Origin: Hemicentrotus pulcherrimus
Taxonomy: Eukaryota > Echinodermata > Echinoidea > Camarodonta > Strongylocentrotidae
Assembly: GCA_003118195.1 (NCBI GenBank)
Contig: BEXV01000321.1
Location: forward strand, 75,557 to 100,714
DNA length: 25,158 nucleotides
Direction of reading: 5' to 3'
The notes beneath the pieces are model-generated. The model saw only the letters and a list, made by a program, of their open reading frames with translations. It ran no database searches and was not told the origin of the DNA. Below are positions 1 through 9,914 of the stretch, in pieces. The position numbers and the translations under genes are program-made. How positions within the stretch are numbered: position 1 is the stretch's first letter; each line of letters opens with the position of its first letter.

Positions 1-440
1 ACCAGTCCACCTTTTATTACATTTACAAGGGGTATGAATAATTTATATACATGTATATGGTCCTGAAACCCATTCAAAGAAATGTTCATACTGTTTTTGT
101 AATGATCAGCCACATTCTCTTACATATTCTGAAAGATTAGATCTCTATACACTGCATAACAGACTTGTTTTATATTTGTTTGCTATCTTTGTCATACAAT
201 CTATCATCTGTACATTTCTTGCCTAGACCAAGAGTTAGAACACCTCATAAAGTTCTATTCATTCATTCATTCATTTGCTAGTTGTATGCTATATGAAGTT
301 CTCATGCATCTATTATTTTACAAAATATTGTTAATCTAGCATTTCAGACAGAGGATAGAGACCTCTGCCTCGACACCTCAGTAACACATAAATGCTCTAC
401 AAAACTATCTGTTTACTCTACCTCCTATTGAAAATGCTAT

Positions 441-598
441 TTAAAGGAAACCAAAACCTTCATACTAAGTTACTTTTATTGTAAAGTTTAAAATATTTAA
501 TAAATATCAGTGAAAATTTGAACAAAATCTGACAAGGAATAAGGAAGTTTGAGCTTACAATAAAAGTAACTTAGTGTGAAGGTTTTGGTTTCCTTTAA
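441..598. mobile_element. TTAA-flanked hairpin MITE
   Basis: A 150-base element (445-594) has terminal inverted repeats of 40 bases (445-484 and 555-594) that differ at one position, with a 70-base AT-rich spacer. TTAA lies immediately outside both ends (441-444 and 595-598), as expected for a piggyBac-type target duplication. The repeats begin AGGAAACCAAAACC. There is no coding capacity, so it is non-autonomous. In RNA the single mismatch would be a G-U pair, so the transcript would fold into a nearly perfect 40-bp stem. The family name is unknown to me; the piggyBac link rests only on the TTAA. Confidence 0.75.
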
Positions 599-2532
599 TG
601 ATATAAATGTTAATCTTTTTTATCACTTCCCTTTCCCTCCACTTTACCCTCTTATCCCTGTTGCTCTCTTCTTATCTCTCTTTCAATGAAGGCTTTATGG
701 TTAATATGCATGATGAAAATGGAATTGTGTATGCTATGTATATTTAAGAAGGTCTAAAAGCTTTCTTATTTTGAAAATAATGATTATGATAATGTTGTTG
801 TTAGGCCATGTAAAAAAAATATTCATAGCGCCACCACCCGCCTTCTTTTTTTTTTCTTTTCTTTTCTTTTTCAAGAAAAACAAAACATGAAAAACACTGC
901 TTAAATTATCTCTTGCTGATTTAAAAGAAGAAAAATAAAAGACCCGCAGGCATCTTAAAACATAGCCTGACTGTCAGGGGAAAATGTACTGAGCGGCTAT
1001 TTTGAAGAAAAAAAGGGCCTCCCTATTTAATAAAAAGGCAGGACGCTAAACATGTTTTTTATTATTATTTAGCCTTATCTTCAGGTATCAGTAGTGTACC
1101 CAAGTGCTTATGAAAAGTTTTAATGATTCTTGTATTTTTAAAAGCTCTTTTTGTTGCTTTGCTGCTTCTTCCAACCAGTATTCATAACAAATTAAATTCT
1201 TAGTTTTTCCTTTTCAAATCACATTCTCTATTTCCCTATTCTTTTCTGTGAGGCACTGACGCTCTATTACATATTTTTACTTCTTTACTGTCATTATTAT
1301 AAGAGTTGATGTGTTTTCTAACTGTTTGTGTCTGTTTACACTTTTGTTTATGTTTAACGTTGCCTGGAAATTAAATAAGAAAATAAATATCTGCAAGTAA
1401 TTAAATTGCCAGCATGAGGATGAGCTTTAAGCGTAGGATGCATGAAATTGAACTGTGGAACAAGGAGATGTAAGTTTTGTTTTATTTGCTTCAATTACTT
1501 ATTTTATTTTTTTTTTTTTTGCTCCATTTTTGTTACATCTGGCATTTTTACCTCTAACATTTTCACCTGGCACCAGTTTACTTTAATGGTGTAATTATGT
1601 AGCTCTTTAACTGTAGATTATACTTCCCTTGCTTTATATTCCTTGCTTTGATTGTTTAATCAACTTTTTCAACCTTTTAGCTTCATCAGATTTGGTGTCA
1701 GAGCTATTAAAGTTTTATTTTTCACTTTAATATATACTTCAATTAATCTATTTATTTCACTTATTTATCATGCCTTGCAACAAACGGTACATTTTTGTAT
1801 AAAACACATTTTATATAGAGTCATAAAACAGTATTGATATTAAGAAGGGGCTAAGAATGACTACAAGACAATTTTATGTTATCTGTAAAATTGTAATCAA
1901 AATTAACTTTATCAGACCCAACTACCTCCCTCTCTTTCTATTAGGGTGCTGCTGTTTCTACTACTTGCATTTATTGTTTGTTTGTGTATTTATTGGGGCA
2001 ATGAACATAAATTGTCCATGCTTGTAAAGAAAATCAGAGGAAAAGAAGTGATATAAAAGTGGGAAGAAAGTTGCGTGATATAAAAGTGAGGAAAAAGTTG
2101 TGTGATATGGAATGGGAAATGTTCAATTTTCATATGTTTGCCATATGAATGGGGACAATAAAAGCAATTATTCATGAAATCGTATATGATTGAGAAACAA
2201 CAGAAAGTTTTAAATAAACATGAGTGAAAAATAATGTAACATGATTTATATGTCTTTGGAAGGGCTTAATGCCCAAATTGTCTTTGTTTCTGAATCAAGG
2301 ATATAATTGTGCTTTGGTAAGGAAAGTGTAGCTGTTCATGCAAACATAGAGAGATTATGTTGTATTTCCTAGCAGTTAAGAGATTATGATAAATATGTAG
2401 AAGTGTTATCAGTTGGAATCTATAGTTGACCAACACACTGACTTATTGTGTAATACTTAATTGTACATACTTGGAGTCAAATGAAAAAAAAAATGTTTGT
2501 TGAGATGATAATGTGTCCTCTCTTATTATCAG
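599..2532. other. Non-coding stretch upstream of PEMT cassette 1
   Basis: AT-rich sequence with poly-T runs and no exon I can support. It is probably intron of the PEMT gene, because the first exon seen (2533) is internal and starts at a codon boundary, so an upstream N-terminal exon must exist. I searched by eye for the conserved FNP-x-x-WN stretch that precedes the VAR motif in PEMT and did not find it here. Confidence 0.5.
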
Positions 2533-2648
2533 GTAGCAAGATTGGAATATAATACAAAGATAATAAGCAGACTGGTTGGTTCACCAAATAGAGGATGTAT
2601 TCTCCTGGCAGCTACCATTGTCTTTCTTGCTCTGGTCAGAAGTAGAAG
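2533..2648 (+). CDS. PEMT: PEMT cassette 1, first visible exon
   Basis: Acceptor TTATTATCAG and donor AG|GTAAAA bracket 116 bases that enter at phase 0 and leave at phase 2. It encodes VARLEYNTKIISRLVGSPN followed by a hydrophobic segment (about ILLAATIVFLALV) ending RSR. This matches the family's VARWEHKTRKLSRAFGSP stretch and its second membrane segment. Confidence 0.88.
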
Positions 2649-5287
2649 GTAAAAAGCAAGGGTCATCCAACAGTCAATGAAATCATATCCCATGATGTAA
2701 TTGTAGTGAACCCTTCTCATATCAATCTTACACCTACCCCCATTCTCAATTTTTGTTTTAAAGCCCTGTAAGGGTGTGTCTACATACATCATACACCAGA
2801 CTTTATAGGAAGAATGTGGACCCTAAACATTTCAGATTTTTTTAAAATGACCCTTTTAATGAACCATTATACACCCTCATGCAGATGTACAAATGTAAAA
2901 TTCAGATAGTGGAATAATAGACAATTCTTTAAAATCCAGTGCAGAGAAAGAAAAATCCTCCTTTTCTAAATCTGTCTCTGACCTCACGGTAGGTGGAGGT
3001 TTCGTGGATTTTGCATTGTAGTTGAAATATTTGTATTTTATGTGATTAAGACTTTTCATAAAATACAGATAGAATGATACATTTGTTCATATATATTTCT
3101 TTAAATCATAATTATTTACCCTTTATAATTCAGATATGAATTTGATGTTGTTTATTTAATAAGATTTACTTTTTATTTATATTTTATTTGTCCATCTTCC
3201 CTTTAGCCTGTCAAAGCCTCACTTATTAATCAAACTGAGAGTGCATAACGCTTGAAAAAATAACAGGGATATATGTGCTGATACAGAATATAAATGATGC
3301 AAATTTATCAACATTATGTAAAAATTGTATTTCATTACCAGATTCCAGCTAGCCATTGGTACCCAATACACATGGGCGCTTCTAGAAACAGACCTGGTCT
3401 GGATGATAGGAACAGGACTATTAGCTGTTGGGATTATTCTTGTCATATCTAGTTTCTTTGCTTTGGGATTCTACGGAACATATCTAGGTAAGTAGATAGA
3501 TACACAGGCACAAGGTTGGAAAAAAAAGGAGAGACAGAAAGAGATAGATTTTAAGAGAGAGGGAGGGGTAGAGAGAGAGGGGAAGAGAGAGAAAGTGAAA
3601 GAGAGAGAAAGAGAAAGAGAGAAAAAAAGAGAGAGAGGGGTGGAGCAGATAGATATAGGAATAGAGATAGAGAGAGAGAGAGAGGTGGAAAAGGGGGGTG
3701 AGCGAGGGGAGGGGAGAGAAATGAACACAGAAATAGAAATGACACAATAAAGTGGAAAACAGACGCACTTGTAAGGAAAATAAAATATAGAAATAGATAA
3801 TCATTAATATGGAAACAGATAAGGGCATAGACTTCAGTACCAAGGGGGAAAATGCAGCCTGGTAGAATATGTATAGGATTAATCTTTTTTTAGCTGTTGA
3901 ATATACATTTATCTACTGAAGATATAAACATGTCATGAATAAGGGAGCAAAAGACATGCGCTTATATTCTTTCAATAACCAAAAAAGAGTATATTTTCCA
4001 TTTACAATAGTATAATTTTTGCTAGATAAATGTCATATCATATTTATGATATCTAAAATTCATTCTGACATTTTAAATGATAAATAAGGGAGATTTTTTT
4101 TTAAAATAGCATCAAACAAACAAAGATCTTTCTTGAAATTGCCTATTCTGAAAACAAACGACATAAGTACTTAAATGTGACTCTATATTGAATTAATCAC
4201 CCTCTTTGCTTTTTCTCTGCCTAGCATTTGGCAGATATGGCAGATTTTTCATTTAGTTGCAAAATTTACTGTTTGTTATGAATTAGTTGAAATTTTCCTT
4301 TATATTATTAGAATTCAAGACTAGTTTGAAGATGAAATATATTTCTATTATTCCACTATGCATGAACTTTGATACTTTATTATTTTTTTTCAACGTTTTT
4401 TTTCCAGGTGATTATTTTGGTATTTTGATGGATGACAAAGTCACATCCTTCCCATTCAACATTGTTGGTGATCCTATGTACTGGGGTTCTGTACTGGAAC
4501 ATCTTGGCATAGCTCTTCAGTAAGTGGACATTTAGTATCTTGGTTTATATCACAAATCATAATGCTCATTCTTGGGAACTTAACATTAAACTAATGTTCA
4601 GGATTTTCAGAGATAAAATATGTGAAGAGATCTGAGATCGAAGGCAATATTTCAAACTATCTTGCTTTTAGGGGAGAGGGAAATAAATTTTCGATATACT
4701 CAACAGACTCCATATATCTTGTTTCTCATAACTTAGTAGTATAATCACTCACTAACATTGTCTTATATCATTAATGGACACATTATGTGAATATAAAACC
4801 TTGTGCATATTCTTCTTGCAAATTTCATATTTCAGATTGAGGCTGTCTAAACTATTCATGATATTTTGTTGATCAAGTACTTGTGACAAGTTAACAGATA
4901 TTTCAATTATCCATTTGATATCATTTTATTTTTCTTTGAGATATTTCAGGCTGTATGATCTACAGATTGACAGTAATTTCCCCTATGACAAATATTGATA
5001 TATTTTATACTCTTGTTTTGTATTTTTCTTCTATGTAATGTTCTCCTTTTCCTTCTTCAGATATCCCCCTTCATCCTCATGATGTTTATTTTCTATTAAA
5101 CTAACCAATGTCACTTCTTTTTCTGTCCGTTTCTCCATGCACCTTGCACAGGTCTGCAAGTCCATCGGGTCTCTTTTTAACGGCTGTCGTTGCTAGCATG
5201 TACATATTAGCAATGCGATTTGAAGGACCTTTTACATCCAAGATATATGCAGAGAAGGCACTGGAGGAAAGCAAGAAAAATAAATAA
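2533..5287 (+). CDS. PEMT: Phosphatidylethanolamine N-methyltransferase, cassette 1 (5'-partial, four exons)
   Basis: Exons 2533-2648, 3342-3487, 4408-4519 and 5152-5287 join in frame (510 bases, 169 residues plus TAA). They cover the family from the VARxE...GSP segment to the C terminus. PEMT is a small multi-pass ER/mitochondria-associated membrane enzyme that methylates phosphatidylethanolamine three times with S-adenosylmethionine to give phosphatidylcholine. Diagnostic blocks are SSFFALGF-GTYLGDYFGILM, VTSFPFN, DPMYWGS, ASPSGL and EGPFTSKIYAEKA. All introns are GT-AG with phases 2, 1 and 2. The initiator and first membrane segment are not in the window. Two SAM-site positions differ from the human enzyme: the GxG motif reads AVG, and the EE pair before PF reads EG. 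The family call is secure; full activity is not. Confidence 0.92.
3342..3487 (+). CDS. PEMT: PEMT cassette 1, second visible exon
   Basis: 146 bases between ATTACCAG and G|GTAAGT, completing an AGA codon split by the intron. It encodes a short polar stretch starting FQLAIGTQYTW, then the membrane segment containing the SAM-site position (LLAVGIILV, where human PEMT has LLGLGVVLV), and ends SSFFALGFYGTYL-G. Confidence 0.92.
3520..3724 (+). repeat. (GA)n-rich polypurine tract in PEMT cassette 1 intron
   Basis: About 200 bases almost entirely purine on the coding strand, imperfect GA/GGA/GAAA repeats, starting some 30 bases after the donor of the exon ending at 3487. Opposite-strand ORFs across it are serine/leucine-rich artefacts of the repeat. 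Confidence 0.9.
4408..4519 (+). CDS. PEMT: PEMT cassette 1, third visible exon
   Basis: 112 bases between TTTTTCCAG and CA|GTAAGT. It encodes GDYFGILMDDKVTSFPFN and DPMYWGSVLEHLGIAL, the most conserved part of the family. The intron phases are 1 at the start and 2 at the end. Confidence 0.93.
5152..5287 (+). CDS. PEMT: PEMT cassette 1, terminal exon
   Basis: 136 bases after the acceptor CTTGCACAG, ending with TAA at 5285-5287. It encodes SASPSGLFLTAVVASMYILA, then MRFEGPFTSKIYAEKALEES and a lysine-rich end (KKNK), which resembles a C-terminal dilysine ER-retrieval signal. Human PEMT has EE before PF; here the second Glu is Gly. An AATAAA overlaps the stop, but the true polyadenylation site is not determined. 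Confidence 0.92.
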
Positions 5288-5374
5288 TCTTTGTCATGTT
5301 ATGATCATTAAAAACTAATTAGTTCCTTCAGTAAACTGCATAACAAAAAACATGATCTTTAAAGAAAATAGAAG

Positions 5375-5635
5375 AGGTGTTGTGGTCCAGTGGATAAGTC
5401 ACCCAACTGCAGATCACAAGGTACAAGGTTCAAGTGCCGCCGTGGTACTTATGTCCTTTGGCAAGACGTTAATCTACATTTGCCACTCTTCACCCAGGTG
5501 TTAATGGGTACCTGATATGCTTGAGCGCTAGTTAATTTGGCAGCTCGGCTACGACCAGGGTAATATGTGTAAAGCGCCATGAGCATCAGAGCCTGGCGGA
5601 TACCGGTGCTATATAGATATCCATATTATTACTAT
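5375..5635 (+). mobile_element. tRNA-derived SINE
   Basis: The head carries RNA polymerase III internal promoter boxes: an A box (TGGTCCAGTGG, 5383-5393) and a B box (GGTTCAAGTGCC, 5427-5438), spaced as in a tRNA. A conserved-looking body follows (CCTTTGGCAAGACGTTAATC, CACTCTTCACCCAGG, GTAAAGCGCC), then a tail of the type GCTATATAGATATCCATATTATTA. The layout resembles echinoderm SURF-type SINEs; that family name is from memory and unverified. It lies about 90 bases past the PEMT cassette 1 stop codon, so it may be part of that 3' UTR. Confidence 0.8.
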
Positions 5636-5639
5636 CCCA

Positions 5640-6179
5640 CCTTCAGAAGTTTTGAATTAATTTTCTTAGTAGTCAGAGGATTTCAATTTATAGGTCTACC
5701 ATTATGTGGTCTTGTTCTATCAAAGTGCACTATGTACATTTGAATAGATAGATGATGGTTCTAAGTGTAAATTAAGTATGTGATCATTACCTATATTTGC
5801 AGTCTTTGATTTATTTATGAAGAACAATTAGCTGTTTATAAACATCAAATTAATGATGTGAATTTCAAGTTTTTTTCTTCAACATTTCTCTTCTACTGAA
5901 TACCTTTTGTATATCACTATTTACAAAAAAATACTATATTTTAAATAATTGATATATAGTGAGGCAATGACGTCACAAACTGATATTATAATCAAATTGG
6001 CAATTTTTGTAGTGATTTTCTAAGTTTTTCATACTTTAAAAAAATTCATAACTTCCTTATTAGTTATCCGATTTAACTCATTTTTGTTGCTATGTTCTTT
6101 TGTTTTTCTGCATCTATTAAAAGCAAATTATTTTTGGAGTGGACTTAGCCATTAAGCATAATCTAACCTTCACCTGATG
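5640..6179. other. Non-coding AT-rich stretch
   Basis: No exon or repeat recognised. It may be the 3' UTR or downstream flank of PEMT cassette 1. Confidence 0.4.
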
Positions 6180-6440
6180 CAACATCTTTGAATCTTGGCA
6201 ATCACCTTTTTTATGTGTGTAATTGCCATTGTATTATTTAATTGTCTAATTTTGTTGTGTTTTTGTATTTTATGTTGCATCATAGTAGGTATCTGTAACT
6301 TTTTGATGATCAAACCACTTTGTAATTTCCTGTAGTGTATGTCCTGTGATTGTCTTATCCATATTTGTAAGAACATTTTTATTGTATGTTTTGACTTTGC
6401 ATGTTCTTTTTTTTCACGAAGGTTAATAAATTCAATTCAA
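6180..6440 (+). mobile_element. Probable 3' tail of a LINE-like retroelement
   Basis: A T-rich, stop-dense stretch ends in AATAAA (6425-6430) followed by TTCAATTCAATACA, a simple tail typical of truncated non-LTR elements in invertebrate genomes. No reverse-transcriptase motif remains, so this is a weak call. It could instead be ordinary 3' UTR of the upstream PEMT gene, with AATAAA as its polyadenylation signal. Confidence 0.35.
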
Positions 6441-6672
6441 TACATGATAGGTTAAAACCTTTCTCATTTTAGGTGACAAATTTAAATTATGATGGCACTT
6501 AAGTTCTTTTTGAGTTACCAGAATGTTTATTTGCATTTGTTTCATACATTTCCCTGCAACTTGCATGAAATATATTGTCCACATTGCTCTCTTAATCATA
6601 CCTTTTGCATGATGTCGTTTTGATTGCCGGATTGTACTTCCAATATTCTTATCTATCTTACAAAATAAAACA

Positions 6673-6816
6673 GGGCCCCATTACATAAAACTTAACATTG
6701 ATGGTAACTTTGCCATTTGATAACAGGGCTCAACAGCCAATCAAAATCAAGGTTTCCATGGTAGTTACCATTGAAGGCAAAGTTACCATCAATAGTAAGT
6801 TTTGTGCAACAGGACC
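6673..6816 (-). mobile_element. Palindromic MITE, copy A (reverse orientation)
   Basis: Begins GGGCCCCATTACATAAAACTT and ends TTTTGTGCAACAGGACCC, with arms of repeated TGGTAACTTTGCCAT-type motifs. The interior (CAGCCAATCAAAATCAAGG) is the reverse complement of the interior of the copy at 10492-10650, so this copy is inverted relative to it. The left arm is shorter, lacking the TAACTACCATGG part, which suggests a small deletion. It has no coding capacity. Confidence 0.8.
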
Positions 6817-8571
6817 CAGATCTGAATTGCCTTGCTGTTGACCATGTCAAGTATTGCATTGCAATAGCTGTTATAAGCTTTTCCAACATGTGGGGAACAT
6901 TTCTCAGTCTTCAGCTGATATGCCTGGTTGTCTTTTGATAAGTTTATATGATTTATAGATGGAACTATACTGCTGGTAAAGTGGGATAGTATTCAAGGGG
7001 GAATACATTGACTTACTAAGTCTTGTTTTGTGGATTCGTTTGCATTTTGTGCATATTATAGGTATGACCTCTGTTCACTTAAAAGTTACATCGTATCATT
7101 AAGAACGGTTTGCAAAACATACTGCAGACTAAACTGTGACTCCATTTGAAAGTAAATCCTTTGATTGTTGTACAAATAACTTTAACACAAGTTTTATCAC
7201 CAGTTAGTGAAAACAAAATTTACTGAACTTTTCAATATAATGGAGAACAAAGGATGACAGTGTGATTGTTGTTGTTGTTGAGATTAATGGCGTTTCCATC
7301 GTCGTTGGATGAAATTACAGTTTGAGATATGTTGTTGAAATTATGTTATGCAATGATGACAAACATTTATTAATGAATTTTGGCAACTATTTTGTATTTT
7401 TGCAATCATTAATTTTGTGATATAAATGTTTAAAACAAATTGTCTTTGTGCTTTCATCTAGTAATAATCTTCATTTGATGAAGTACAATTGTCAATAATG
7501 AATGGTTATATCAATGTGAGGGATTTAGTACCAACTAGATAGTAAGTGCTCTGAAAAGGCAAATAATATGTTTAAACAAAATTGGAGAGGAATAAATGGT
7601 CTAATGGAATGTGTGCACACCACCCAATCTTGAAAAATGAATTTATCTGTATTATAAAATGTATGAAAATCTAGTTATTTGCATGCATCTTCCATGATGA
7701 TGAAGAACAATGTTAATAAAACATATTTTTTAACTAACTTTCATTAAAAAAAAAAAAATTGATTTTGAGCATTTCATTTATTGAAGTGATTGAGGTGTAG
7801 TCTGGGATGTGAGTCTTGTATTAATTTGAAGAGGGCGACATACTTTTTCATGACTGTGGAAGTGATTTTTAGGGATATAATTTGTGCTTTAACAGGTCCC
7901 CTAGCCTAGGTGGATAAGGAGAAATAGAAAGAAAAAGTATTACCATTCTTTATGCAATTTTTCTTTGTTCAAGTATCTTGAAATAGAAGGCAATCTAGAG
8001 CAACCTTAGAATAGATTTTTCAGAACAGAAATCAGTGACATTACTGCAATAAATGAAAAAGGTAATCCAGAGAAGATTTTTTCTTCTCTTTTGTATTTAA
8101 GTTCATGCATGATAACCCTTTCCATCGGATCCAATCCAAAATGTATTTGTTATAGTGCCTTCCCTTTACAGTTTCAAAGTGCTACACACATAGTTCCACA
8201 TATTTGGCCTTTTTTTTTTAATAACCTCTCATCAACAATTGAATGAAAACTTCTCTGTTAATATTTCAATCATTCACATATATCCTTTATTTCTAGAATC
8301 CTTTATTTCTTTATTTAAAAGAAATTAATCAATCTTTTCCTCTTGACATTTCACGTAGTCAGATATGTGTGGTGTATAACTATGCTGTCATTAGAATGAA
8401 TACAATTCAATATAGGTCTAAACTGGATTCAATTCTAAAAAGGACAGAGTTTCTATGGCAAGCTTCTTTCCTGTTTGTGAAATCTATGCTGATGTTCTAA
8501 ACTACATTATCTACTGATTGATTAATAACTATAAAAGGTTGATATTTTTGGTATTCTTTTATTCTCATCAG
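6817..8571. other. Non-coding stretch between the PEMT cassettes
   Basis: No exon recognised, and in particular no N-terminal PEMT exon for cassette 2. It contains AATAAA (7715-7720) followed 25 bases later by a run of 13 A (7746-7758). Elsewhere it is AT-rich single-copy-looking sequence. Confidence 0.45.
7715..7758 (+). terminator. Possible polyadenylation signal followed by A13 tract
   Basis: AATAAA at 7715-7720 and thirteen A at 7746-7758, the spacing of a cleaved and polyadenylated mRNA end. It is either the end of a retroposed sequence or a genuine 3' end that happens to have a genomic A tract. No coding sequence is linked to it. Confidence 0.3.
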
Positions 8572-8687
8572 GCTTCTCGTTATGAGTATAGGACCAGGTT
8601 TTTAACGAGGCTCTTCGGATCCAAGAAGATAGCCTGTTCAGTCTTCTGTTGTATCATTGCTGTCCTAGCTCTGTTCAGATTCAACAC
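8572..8687 (+). CDS. PEMT: PEMT cassette 2, first visible exon
   Basis: 116 bases between TCTCATCAG and AC|GTAAGA, encoding [20 protein letters not shown] and a cysteine-containing hydrophobic segment ending FRFNT. Same length and phases (0 and 2) as its cassette 1 counterpart. Confidence 0.82.
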
Positions 8688-9863
8688 GTAAGAAATATAG
8701 CTTACCGGTAAATCATTATTCACATTATCATTGCCATCTTGGCTGTAAGAAATATAGCTAAAATTATCATTCCTCTCACTGCTTAACAAATTTTTTTACC
8801 TGGAGAATCAAAACGTAAGAAAAATAGCAAAACTAGTATTTCTCTTGCTGCTTGAAATTATAATTGGCACAGTGTAATATGGTGTAATTCATCTTCGTTT
8901 GGTATTGCATCTTTTTCACTTTGTTTTATTATAGCACAGGGAGAGATGGTTGATAAAACATGAATAAAATAGATAGCTAAAGGCATTGACAAGTATCTAG
9001 AATGTGAATTGTTAGTTTTGTTAATTTCAATGACCTCAATGTAGAAATGTAATGTAATGAAAAAGAAAGATTCCATGGCCTTTAACCTCTTCAGATCGAG
9101 GAAGGAAAATGTGTGAAGATGTGCATATCATGTGGCTGGCAGAAGAGGGTTAGCGTGCATGTGGTGCTGTTCTGCTAAATGTGGATGAACACTATTTGGT
9201 TATAAGCAGAAAGTTGTAAAAGTTGGAAATGCACCAATATGTGTACGTATTTGATATGAAACTACCATCCATTTTCGCCTTTTTTTCTTTCTTCATTAGT
9301 CAAGAAAGAGAGAAATTCCTGACATATTTGAAAAATGATATAACATGTATAGAGCAATCAAAACGATAAAAGAGACAAACCAGAAATTTGGTCAGTGGCA
9401 TGTGTGTGCTACAATTATGCCTTTCTGCCAGTCACGTGAAAAATTATGCATTCTTTTGAAGAAGAATAAGGATCAAAAACATTCTAGAACTTTTATTGTA
9501 CACAAGGCTTAATTAAGTATATGACTACCGGGTATAAATTGTGATGCTTTTTCATGATTATTCTTGAATTATTTTCTACCATGTGGTGACTCCTCAGGAA
9601 TCATGGCCTCTGTTTGATCACATGGTGATCAGGATGATAGGACAGGCCCTGACAGCATCTGGAGTTATCATGGCTACTTGGGCCGTTGTTGCTCTCAACT
9701 TCTATGGATATGGTTTTGGTGAGTTCATTGGAGAGTATTAAAGAAGTTCAGAGTTACTGTGGAGAAATATAGGCCACTTGAGATAATATGTGTGTTTGTC
9801 TACATAAAGAGAAAGTATAAAGAGGGAGGGAGGGATGGAGAGGGAGAGAGAGAGAAATAGAGA

Positions 9864-9914
<51 letters not shown>

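Noticed and set aside
1413..1469. Possible small exon between TTGCCAG and GTAAGT with an ATG
   Set aside because: The splice signals look good, but the residues (beginning MRMSFKRRMHEIELWNKE) do not match PEMT and the phase does not fit the exon at 2533. Probably chance.
2529..2792. 87-codon minus-strand ORF
   Set aside because: Antisense to the PEMT exon at 2533-2648, which has matching splice sites and clear homology on the + strand.
3471..3843. Minus-strand frames of 64-119 codons opposite the GA-rich tract
   Set aside because: These are the Leu/Ser/Phe-rich complement of a simple repeat within a PEMT intron.
5375..5450. Functional tRNA gene
   Set aside because: A and B boxes are present but the acceptor and anticodon stems do not form a complete cloverleaf, and SINE body and tail follow.
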